Source of the DNA: Deltaproteobacteria bacterium
Lineage (GTDB): Bacteria; Myxococcota_A; Polyangia; JAAYKL01
Length of the DNA stretch: 37,734 nt
NCBI GenBank assembly: GCA_016937015.1
Contig: JAFGWT010000431.1
Coordinates: forward strand, 1-37,734
Reading direction: 5' to 3'
This document shows, one piece after another, positions 27,811 to 35,159 of the stretch. Positions within the stretch are counted from its first letter, which is position 1. Each line of letters opens with the position of its first letter. A program made the position numbers and the translations under genes. Below the pieces are notes generated by a model, which was given only the letters and a program-made list of their open reading frames with translations, searched no databases and was not told the DNA's origin.

Positions 27811-27822
27811 AATGGTATTTCC

Positions 27823-29412
27823 TTAAAATGAGATCTTCAGCTCGGTGTAACCCGCGCTTAACGTTTCATCAATCAGTCCAAACAGTGTGTCATCAGGCCC
27901 AAAGTACAGTTCCGCACCTGCGGTCAACGTCATCGCGTCAGTGACCTTGTATTGAATTTTCGGATACACAACAATTTCCCGCGTGGATAGATTGGCCATC
28001 GCAAACGTTACCAGAGAGAGCGTGTCATGCAGCAGTGAGTAGCTCAGGCGAAGGGACACACCGTGCTGAACTTCCTGGGTCTGTCCATGAATCATGGCGT
28101 TGGTTTTAGCCAGCTCCCGGTTGGCGGCGTATGCAACCAAATCATCGTTGACGTCAGTGCCTGCATTGTCGAGGTTATTAAGGTCGATGTCGCCATCGCC
28201 GTTATTCAGGGTATCCTCCATGTCTGCATCGTATATGCGGGGGCGTTTGTCGTAGTTCAGCGTATATCGGCCAATGTACTGAGCCACCACCATCAAATTG
28301 CCAAACTCTTTATCTGCACCCAGTACATAGTACAAATCCGGATTGGGAATATGTACCCTTTGCGCATCATCCGCTTTTTGCTTTTCCGGATACCTGAAAG
28401 CAACTTCGCCACGCAGCCCGATTGACTTAAGCGTGGTTTCAAAATCAAACCCAATCACCTGGTGACGGTAGGCGGAGCGCGCCAGCGTCACTGTTTTGGG
28501 CCGCGCCGCATTATCGTACATATTGTCAAAATATGAATCTGAAAAATTATTTCGAACATATGCAATTCCGGGTGTTAGGGCGTAACCATTCAGATAGGAA
28601 AGGGAAAATTCAAAGGCAGAAAAGGCAAAATCAACCTTGCCTGCAAACAGGCCATTGGCCAAATCAAAGTCAGGATAGTCGGGTCTGTCGAAAAGCAATG
28701 CATCCGCAATCACGACCTGGGGCATGATAGACGCGTTGTACACCGGCATCCATACCCCCTCGATTGTCACCGGCGACAGATTCAGTTTTGCCACAAGCCC
28801 CGTGTTGGCAAGACGCCGATCATCTTCCTCGGGGGAGCGCACGCGCATATCGATTGGCGTGATGTTATTGGTGGGATTAATACCGTCCGCTCTGCCCCAA
28901 AGCACAATCTGATGCCCCAGTCGCAGCTCAAGATGCTTGAAATACATATTAACGTACGCTTCGCGCAACTGAACCGATGCGCCGGCTTTCCCATTGTCTT
29001 CATCTGCCGGATCGTTATCCGATGGCTGGCCAAGGTAATGTCCATCCTTTAAGTATCCGCCCTTAAACCGCACATCGCCAAATGCACTGCCGTAGCTGCC
29101 TTTTGAGGCCAACACTTTCAGTGCCAGTTCGCCATATCCGTTTTTAATCTCTGCCCGGGAATATTCCGGCATCTTTCCAACAAACATATCCCCCCGAACA
29201 TATCCGTTCAAATCGAACTTCAGCGGGCTGGAAACGGAGGGGGGTATATCTGCCGTGCTTTTTTCGGGCGTGTTACTGTCCCCGTTGGCCGTTGCTGTAT
29301 TGGGCGAGGTCACTTCCGCTCCGCCCGAAACGGCATCATCGAAAAGTCCTGCTCCCGCCACAGCGGGTACGAGAAATAAACCTGTTAAAATCAGTAATTT
29401 ATATGCTTGCAT
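27823..29412 (-). CDS. DUF1302-like outer-membrane protein
   Basis: 529 residues. A signal peptide (MQAYKLLILTGLFLVPAVAGA) is followed by a short low-complexity part. A beta-barrel-like chain rich in alternating strands ends in YTELKISF, with a terminal Phe as in many outer-membrane proteins. The block LRLGHQIVLWGRADGINPTN resembles the GxxxxxWGRADGxNPTD signature of DUF1302-type outer-membrane proteins that accompany RND/LolA-like pairs. It likely forms the outer-membrane part of the same transport route. It lies 27 bases after the FadL-like gene and 12 bases before the RND gene. Confidence 0.8.
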   Translation of the reverse strand: MQAYKLLILTGLFLVPAVAGAGLFDDAVSGGAEVTSPNTATANGDSNTPEKSTADIPPSVSSPLKFDLNGYVRGDMFVGKMPEYSRAEIKNGYGELALKVLASKGSYGSAFGDVRFKGGYLKDGHYLGQPSDNDPADEDNGKAGASVQLREAYVNMYFKHLELRLGHQIVLWGRADGINPTNNITPIDMRVRSPEEDDRRLANTGLVAKLNLSPVTIEGVWMPVYNASIMPQVVIADALLFDRPDYPDFDLANGLFAGKVDFAFSAFEFSLSYLNGYALTPGIAYVRNNFSDSYFDNMYDNAARPKTVTLARSAYRHQVIGFDFETTLKSIGLRGEVAFRYPEKQKADDAQRVHIPNPDLYYVLGADKEFGNLMVVAQYIGRYTLNYDKRPRIYDADMEDTLNNGDGDIDLNNLDNAGTDVNDDLVAYAANRELAKTNAMIHGQTQEVQHGVSLRLSYSLLHDTLSLVTFAMANLSTREIVVYPKIQYKVTDAMTLTAGAELYFGPDDTLFGLIDETLSAGYTELKISF

Positions 29413-29439
29413 GACTGTTATACCTGCCTGTTCACAGTG

Positions 29440-31008
29440 TTAAAATCTGTACGCCAGGGCCAGTGACGCGAAATGATACGTCCCGATGTAGGTCCCACTG
29501 TTGGCAGTGGCCGAAGGCTGCCCCATGTAATGCTCGTTGCACAGTGTTGCGTCGTCGTAATCCGGTCCCTCACATTGGCTGCCTGGCATCTGCTGATAAA
29601 TTTTCCCTTCGGTCTCACTGACGGTAAACGGGATCTCGATGATGTAGGCGTACGATACCCCTATATCGAATCGTCCCAGCGTCAGCGATGCCCCCGCGCT
29701 GGCGCCAATGCGTGACGACGCCATAAAATCCACGTAGGCATACGCCTTGTCGACAGCGGCGGTTTCGAAAAACGTGCCCGCCCGCAGTTTCAAACGGTTT
29801 TCGACAACGTTGACGTCTCCCCCCAATCGAACGCTGAAAGTATTCTTCCAGTTTTTGGGGATTGTGATTTTACCCACTTCAACGGTGTGCCCGGCAAATC
29901 GTGCGTACAGTCCGTCACCATTAATCCTGTACGCTTCATTCTGGGACCAGAACTCCAGCCGCACATCCAGTTCCAAATCGAACAGTTCTCTGGCGTTTCT
30001 AAAATGAATGTAGCGAGCCCCGCCTCTCAGTTCCATTGGCATCGTCATCGAAAATGCCACGTCACGGCTACCATCCAGCGCTCCCGTTAAATCGTCGCTG
30101 GAATCCGCGTTGAATCGTCCTATATCCACAGGTTCATCGGCCATGTCTTCGTGGGCGGGCGATAACGACAACTTTGCACTGGCGTTAAGCCGGGTGGGGA
30201 CAAAGCGACTCGAAAGTCCCAGCTGAAAGGCAGGAATCGGACGAAACCACATTCCAGCAACGCCGGAAAATCCCACATGATCGCTGCCCTGAATTCGGGC
30301 TTCCATATCGAAATTGTGAGAGACAGGAGTGACCAGGCCTGGGGAGTCGTCGCCATTTACAATCAGTCGAAGATCAAGCTGTGCCAAATCCACCCACTGC
30401 AGGCTGACCCCGACACCGAACTTCTCATTGATTTTCCAGGCTGCGCTGAGGTTATAGTAAAGAATCTTTGTGTCCATGCGGGTGAGCATGAACCGCTGAC
30501 CGGCATCGATGTCTTCACCGTCAATGATCTCACCGACATCCCGGGGAAACTGTTTTTGGGCCACCCCGGCCGGCGCATAGGCACCAATGGCGAAAGTCCA
30601 GTTTTCGAGCCCAAAATCCGTTGTCAGCGCCAGCATTGGCCCCAGCAAAATGAAAGGCTTTTCGTTTGAAACCGTTTTAAATGTGCGATACCTGGGCCCT
30701 GATAACTCGTCGGGATATTCCCACAGGGGCGCCCGCCTGAACTGCTGGTTATCGTAACCAAACCGATTGCCCAAATACAGCTGCCACCCTTTCAGTGCGG
30801 TCAATCCAGCCGGATTGTATTCCATGGCAGAGGCGTCGTCAGCCTTGGCCACGAACGCGCCGCTGCGACCGGCAGCCACCGCCCCCTGCTCACCCACTGC
30901 AATGCCCCCGGCGTTCGCAGATGTGGCTGGCAATACGCATACGGCAACCAGCGCGACCGTTATAAACGGATACACCGAAAACCGAATTCCCGTTGGCATC
31001 CTATGCAT
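29440..31008 (-). CDS. FadL/TodX-family outer-membrane protein
   Basis: 522 residues with a signal peptide ending near ATSANA. The mature N-terminus GGIAVGEQGAVAAGRSGAFV followed by AKADDASAMEYNPAGLTAL is the FadL pattern, including the NPAG motif of the hatch domain. The rest is beta-rich and ends in LALAYRF with a terminal Phe. FadL proteins let long-chain fatty acids or other hydrophobic molecules cross the outer membrane by lateral diffusion. The ATG at 31006-31008 has AGGA ten bases upstream; a second ATG lies three codons later. It follows a lipoprotein gene by 17 bases. Confidence 0.92.
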   Translation of the reverse strand: MHRMPTGIRFSVYPFITVALVAVCVLPATSANAGGIAVGEQGAVAAGRSGAFVAKADDASAMEYNPAGLTALKGWQLYLGNRFGYDNQQFRRAPLWEYPDELSGPRYRTFKTVSNEKPFILLGPMLALTTDFGLENWTFAIGAYAPAGVAQKQFPRDVGEIIDGEDIDAGQRFMLTRMDTKILYYNLSAAWKINEKFGVGVSLQWVDLAQLDLRLIVNGDDSPGLVTPVSHNFDMEARIQGSDHVGFSGVAGMWFRPIPAFQLGLSSRFVPTRLNASAKLSLSPAHEDMADEPVDIGRFNADSSDDLTGALDGSRDVAFSMTMPMELRGGARYIHFRNARELFDLELDVRLEFWSQNEAYRINGDGLYARFAGHTVEVGKITIPKNWKNTFSVRLGGDVNVVENRLKLRAGTFFETAAVDKAYAYVDFMASSRIGASAGASLTLGRFDIGVSYAYIIEIPFTVSETEGKIYQQMPGSQCEGPDYDDATLCNEHYMGQPSATANSGTYIGTYHFASLALAYRF

Positions 31009-31025
31009 TGGTCAACATCCTGAAA

Positions 31026-32024
31026 CTATTTTTTGCCATCGGTACAGTCCTGGGGATTAGTGGAAAACAGCGACGTGACATCTTCGGCTTCAAACCGGGC
31101 CGCCAATGTGTACCCCGGCTCCCCCTCTTCGGTTTCACAGTCCTTTTCTCCGGCAATGTCCATGATGTTTCGGAAAGACACCCAATAGTTGGGCATATCC
31201 TGTCCTCCGCCACACCGGGCGGGACAGTATGCCAGCAGTGCACCGTCCTCGTAATTACCTTCGGAATCCATTTCCGGGAACGCCAGGTCCTCGTCGGGAT
31301 TTTCCCGACCGCACGTGCCTGTTGGGGTACACATGCAAATCCGATCCACAGCATGCCCGGGCAGACAACCTTCGAGGTACCCATTCACGATGTGATCACA
31401 GGACGCGTCGAACCCAAACGTGACCGTGAGATTATGAAGCGGCGTACTATCCGCCGGTCCCAGCTCCGGGGCACATTCCAGCGGTTCTTCCATCGATCCG
31501 ATATGGAAATAGAGGGTTTTCTCGTCATCGTTGGTAAAAGTACAGGCATCATCACCAGTGGGACGCAGGGCGACCTCCACATTCAGCTCATCCTGTAGGA
31601 AGCAATAGGTCTCAATCTCCTCAAGGTCTTCGTAATAGTATCCGCCGGTAACCGGATAACGCCACCCCGAACCGGCTGTCATCGCTATCGACGAAAACGC
31701 CTCATCCGCATTGTCTGATGGGTCCACTTCATCCATGAAAAACAGCACGTTCAGCAGGTAGTTCTTAAGCTCGTGTTTCCAGATGTTGTCCAAAGACGTT
31801 TTGGTTGCAGTGGGTTTCTCCGCCACCAGCGAAGTAAACCGAAACACGTGACCAGCCACATCGCTGTTGTCGCACCTGCATCCCTCCATGTCATCCGTGT
31901 TGCTGTCCGAATCGCTGTCCACACCGTCGGGGGGGGGCGGCGTCGGTTCGACAATCTCAAAGCAACCGATAACACCGATGAGTGTTGCCAGAAGCAGACC
32001 AATATGTACACCAAACTTACCCAT
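31026..32024 (-). CDS. Cys-rich lipoprotein with short DS linker
   Basis: 332 residues. The hydrophobic start MGKFGVHIGLLLATLIGVIGC gives a good lipobox (Cys21). A Pro-rich then Asp/Ser linker (PTPPPPDGVDSDSDSNTDD) follows. The extracytoplasmic part carries more than a dozen cysteines, including CRC, CMC and CPARC groups, suggesting several disulfides. I do not recognise the domain. It lies directly upstream of the FadL-like gene in the operon, so it may be an accessory surface or periplasmic lipoprotein of that system. No enzymatic motif is visible. Confidence 0.75.
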   Translation of the reverse strand: MGKFGVHIGLLLATLIGVIGCFEIVEPTPPPPDGVDSDSDSNTDDMEGCRCDNSDVAGHVFRFTSLVAEKPTATKTSLDNIWKHELKNYLLNVLFFMDEVDPSDNADEAFSSIAMTAGSGWRYPVTGGYYYEDLEEIETYCFLQDELNVEVALRPTGDDACTFTNDDEKTLYFHIGSMEEPLECAPELGPADSTPLHNLTVTFGFDASCDHIVNGYLEGCLPGHAVDRICMCTPTGTCGRENPDEDLAFPEMDSEGNYEDGALLAYCPARCGGGQDMPNYWVSFRNIMDIAGEKDCETEEGEPGYTLAARFEAEDVTSLFSTNPQDCTDGKK

Positions 32025-32095
32025 GCGGATTAATTCTCCCGTGTAATGTATCGAAATATTGTAAACCGACGAAGGTTCCCCGCTAGCTTTTGTAA

Positions 32096-32962
32096 CTATT
32101 GGTCAATACAGCCATCGCCAATCGCGCTGACTTCCTCGAAAGTAATGCCAACCGTCGCGCCACTGACCCGCCATGCGGTCAGGTTGAGACAAAAATCGTT
32201 GCTGCCATCAATGGCCGCATTCTCATCGCTGTCGGGGCAGGCGCCGCATTGGGCACCCGGGTAGGTATCAACAATTTCCTCGCAGATTTTTACCGGATCT
32301 TCATCACTGAAGGTCAGAGAGAACAGGCTGGCAATTTCACGTACATCCACAGTGCCGTTCAGCTGAGTGGTTCGATCTCTGGTGCGTTCGCCTGCGAAGC
32401 CATCGCGCGCCTCATTCAGTATGCCGCTCAGCTTCATGTTGTATATAATCGCATCCGTGAGAATGGTGTGTTCCACACCGTTGGAATCATTGCCGGTGTA
32501 CGCAATCACAGCCGGGAAATTCTGCGGACCGAGTTCGAAATACCCTTCTTCGTCCACAGTGCCTGTAAACTCGGTAGTGGGGTTGCAGGTATCCTGCTCT
32601 TCGAGGATGTTTCCTTCCGCATCTACATTCAACGTGCCCATTAATACCGTAATTTCGCCGTCCTGCTCATCAATTATTTCAAAACCCAACGCGGGGACCG
32701 ATGGTCCAAGTTCCCCTCCGACGCCCGGTGGTTCCACCCAGTTAGTGACATCAATCGGCTCAAAGGCGATAACCGCCCGTTCATCCGCATCGCTGTCCGA
32801 ATCTGTATCCGCATCGCTGTCCGAATCTGTATCCGCATCGGCATCGCTGACATCCCCGTCTTCAGCCGGCTTTTCACCACAGCAGACCAGCACTGACGCC
32901 AGCAGGAGCAACGCGCACAAAATGAATATTTTCGTTAGTGTCTCTTTAATGCAGATTTTCAT
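32096..32962 (-). CDS. DS/DA-linker lipoprotein, first gene of the ten-gene operon
   Basis: 288 residues. The hydrophobic N-terminus ends in LVCCGE, with Cys27 or Cys28 as the lipid anchor; the residue before it is not a standard small one. An acidic linker (SDADADTDSDSDADTDSDSD) leads into a ~220-residue domain with LMGTLNVDAEGNI-type beta repeats and four cysteines near CEEIVDTYPGAQCGAC. The family is not recognised. The 159-base gap upstream (32963-33121) is AT-rich and separates it from the FabH-like gene on the same strand, so the operon promoter is probably there; TTGAAA is the only tolerable -35 box I see. It precedes the next lipoprotein by 71 bases. Confidence 0.75.
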   Translation of the reverse strand: MKICIKETLTKIFILCALLLLASVLVCCGEKPAEDGDVSDADADTDSDSDADTDSDSDADERAVIAFEPIDVTNWVEPPGVGGELGPSVPALGFEIIDEQDGEITVLMGTLNVDAEGNILEEQDTCNPTTEFTGTVDEEGYFELGPQNFPAVIAYTGNDSNGVEHTILTDAIIYNMKLSGILNEARDGFAGERTRDRTTQLNGTVDVREIASLFSLTFSDEDPVKICEEIVDTYPGAQCGACPDSDENAAIDGSNDFCLNLTAWRVSGATVGITFEEVSAIGDGCIDQ

Positions 32963-33121
32963 AACATCCTCATTTCTTTATCTTTTTCACCAGTTCGTAT
33001 AGATTATTAACTAAAATTACCAGCATACACTTTCAAGTACGTTAAAATTCCCTGATTCCTAATATCTACAAATATTGGAAAAAATCAACCACTGAGCAGC
33101 CCGTTTCTCTGCAACGTCCCA

Positions 33122-34147
33122 TCAGCAAACCCATTCTCCGGCAATGGTCGCCATGGTGAACCCGGATGCCGCACTGCCAAGCATCAGCCTGTCGCCCTGG
33201 TTCAATTCCTTTTGAGACAAAAGGTAGTCCATAACTATGCCAATGGTTGCGCTGGCGTTATTGCCGTAAATGTGATGGGTGTAAACACCCCGCCCCAAAT
33301 CGGCGCCCACTTTGCTTAGCACCTTTTGGGTCATAAATTCACTGGGCTGATGAAAGCAGTAATGGGCCACATCATTGGGCGCCCATCCAAGTCGGTTCAG
33401 CACCACTTCCAGCCGCGGAATAATGTATTTATGGAGTCGCATCAGTTCTGTGGAGGCCGACTGAAATGTGCCGCGAATCGGTACCTGGCACAGCTCCCAA
33501 TGTGCCGGCATCGAGTATGTATCCGCCGCAATGACGTCGAGGCATCCGGTCGGCCAGGGCGACTTGCTGACCAGAAACGCCGCAGCCCCGTTGCCAACTG
33601 TCAACCCGGCCACTTTGTAGGCCAAATCGGTCAGTGACTGAATGTCAAAGGATAGAAACTCCTGAGTCAGTTCGGCGGTCACCACAAGCGCCGTGCGATA
33701 GTCCTCGTGCATGTTCAGATAGGCACAGGCCGTCTGAATCGCTTCCAGATGCCCCACACAGGCGCTGGTCACATCAAACGCGTGGGTTTCGGTGATGCCC
33801 AGTTGGGTGCACACTTCCATGGCAGTGGCGGGTTCGAAATACTGCCGTGCCACCCCGCCAAAAATCACCAGGTCGATATTTTCCAGATTCGTATTGTTTT
33901 TGGCCACGCAGTCCCGGGCTGCATCCGCCGCGTACCCAGCCACCCGGGAATCCGTATCGAAGTCCAGATATCGTACCCGTGTGTTGCATTTGTGCAGTAT
34001 CTTTCGAATAGCGGCCTCAATCGCAACCCACGCAACCCGATTTCCACGGTAATTGCCTTTAACCATTTCGATGATTCTGTCGTTGTCGTAGCTATCTTCA
34101 GGTATCCGAATGCCCGGTCTGGACAGGTATAGTTTGGATTTCATCAT
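33122..34147 (-). CDS. FabH/OleA-type ketoacyl synthase III family protein
   Basis: 341 residues from ATG ATG at 34142-34147, with GAGGTG nine bases upstream. A GTG four codons earlier lies inside a tandem repeat and is rejected. The thiolase-fold triad is visible: Cys130 in FDVTSACVGHLEAIQ, His266 in HYCFHQPSEFM and Asn296 in YGNNASATIG. Other landmarks are LVIFGG near 93-98 and the C-terminal GDRLMLGSAASGF, the usual glycine-rich end of the fold. The triad fits a decarboxylating or condensing acyl-thioester enzyme, such as a FabH-like starter synthase or an OleA-like condensation enzyme. There are no fatty-acid genes beside it, so the product is open. It stands apart from the lipoprotein operon by 159 bases. 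Confidence 0.83.
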   Translation of the reverse strand: MMKSKLYLSRPGIRIPEDSYDNDRIIEMVKGNYRGNRVAWVAIEAAIRKILHKCNTRVRYLDFDTDSRVAGYAADAARDCVAKNNTNLENIDLVIFGGVARQYFEPATAMEVCTQLGITETHAFDVTSACVGHLEAIQTACAYLNMHEDYRTALVVTAELTQEFLSFDIQSLTDLAYKVAGLTVGNGAAAFLVSKSPWPTGCLDVIAADTYSMPAHWELCQVPIRGTFQSASTELMRLHKYIIPRLEVVLNRLGWAPNDVAHYCFHQPSEFMTQKVLSKVGADLGRGVYTHHIYGNNASATIGIVMDYLLSQKELNQGDRLMLGSAASGFTMATIAGEWVC

Positions 34148-34148
34148 T

Positions 34149-34176
34149 AAAATTGACACCTCAAAATTGACACCTC
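34149..34176. repeat. Two perfect tandem copies of a 14-bp unit containing a ribosome-binding site
   Basis: AAAATTGACACCTC occurs at 34149-34162 and 34163-34176. On the - strand each copy reads GAGGTGTCAATTTT, so the Shine-Dalgarno of the FabH-like gene is duplicated. Only the copy nearer the gene is at usable distance from the ATG pair. Confidence 0.9.
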
Positions 34177-34560
34177 ATTTTTGGGTCATTCCCCGGTCGC
34201 GGCAAAAATTCTGTTCTTTACCGCAATCGGATTACTCACCTCAGTGCCTATGTTAGTTTCAAAAGGGTTGAAAAAAGTCCAGCAAATCTGACGGGAAACA
34301 AACAGAAACATGCGGGTTTTCAAAGAGTTAATCAGTAATAGCAGAAACGGCAACAAGTATTATTTGAACTATACGCCACTCTAATCGCCATGTGATACAT
34401 TGAATCGTCACCCCCACTGTACGCATGCGATTTTATCTGATATAAGGTCGGCGTTACAGGAGAGCCCTGTCTGAAACCGGCTGGTAAAGTGGTAAAACCG
34501 GACCAGCCGAAACGTCGACGATGAAACGTGTCCGTGCTCGTTTCGGGTGAGGAGGTAATG
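34177..34560. promoter_or_regulatory. Divergent intergenic region and greA leader
   Basis: 384 bases between the FabH-like gene and greA with no plausible gene. A perfect 8-bp stem (CGGCTGGT at 34478-34485 with ACCAGCCG at 34502-34509) is followed by a 7-bp stem (CGAAACG at 34508-34514 with CGTTTCG at 34539-34545). The stems share two bases, so they cannot both form completely. The greA ribosome-binding site GAGGAGG follows at once. No promoter boxes were convincing. Confidence 0.55.
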
Positions 34561-35031
34561 ATGGATAAATATCCAATGACGTCGGAAGGAAAGAAAAAGC
34601 TCGAAGAAGAGCTAAAAGAGCTTAGAACGGTAAAGCGCCCAGCCAACGTCAAGGCAATTGAAGAGGCGCGCGCGCATGGCGACCTGTCGGAGAATGCGGA
34701 GTATCACGCTGCGAAGGAACAGCAGTCGCTAATCGCGGGGCGCATTGAATATCTTGAAGATCGGATCTCCCGGGCGGAGGTTATTGACGTGTCAAAATTG
34801 TCCGGCGAGAAAGTGGTGTTCGGCGCCAAAGTCACCATGGAGAACGTGGATAGTGGCGAAGAAACCTGTTACCGCATTGTGGGTGACGACGAAGCCGACA
34901 TCGACAAAGGCACTGTGTCCATCAGCTCCCCCATCGCCAGAGCGCTGATTGGTCGGGAGGTGGGTGATGAAGTGACTATTCGCACGCCCGGTGGAAAGCG
35001 CATGGTCGAAATCGTCCAGGTTGAATTCTAG
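34561..35031 (+). CDS. greA: Transcription elongation factor GreA
   Basis: 156 residues from the second ATG of an ATGATG pair, with GGAGG five bases before it; the first ATG (34558) is too close. GreA enters the RNA polymerase secondary channel and triggers cleavage of backtracked RNA. The N-terminal coiled coil has the tip residues Asp41 and Glu44 in HGDLSENAEYHAAKE. The C-terminal FKBP-like domain shows VVFGAKVTMENVDSG and SISSPIARALIGREVGDEV. The length is close to the E. coli protein (158). It lies upstream of recG on the same strand. Confidence 0.96.
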   Translation: MDKYPMTSEGKKKLEEELKELRTVKRPANVKAIEEARAHGDLSENAEYHAAKEQQSLIAGRIEYLEDRISRAEVIDVSKLSGEKVVFGAKVTMENVDSGEETCYRIVGDDEADIDKGTVSISSPIARALIGREVGDEVTIRTPGGKRMVEIVQVEF

Positions 35032-35159
35032 CCCCACCGCGCAGACTATGACCCGGCTGTGTTACCTGTCACTATCGAAACCACTGGCTTTGCCGGGCCA
35101 CGGCAGATGTGACTCCAACTGGTCTCGATGCCACCGGACGAATTCCTCGTTATCCCTTT

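Noticed and set aside
33070-33121. Rho-independent terminator after the FabH-like gene
   Set aside because: A six-T run exists on the - strand, but the preceding stem (GCAG with CTGC) is too weak and too far away.
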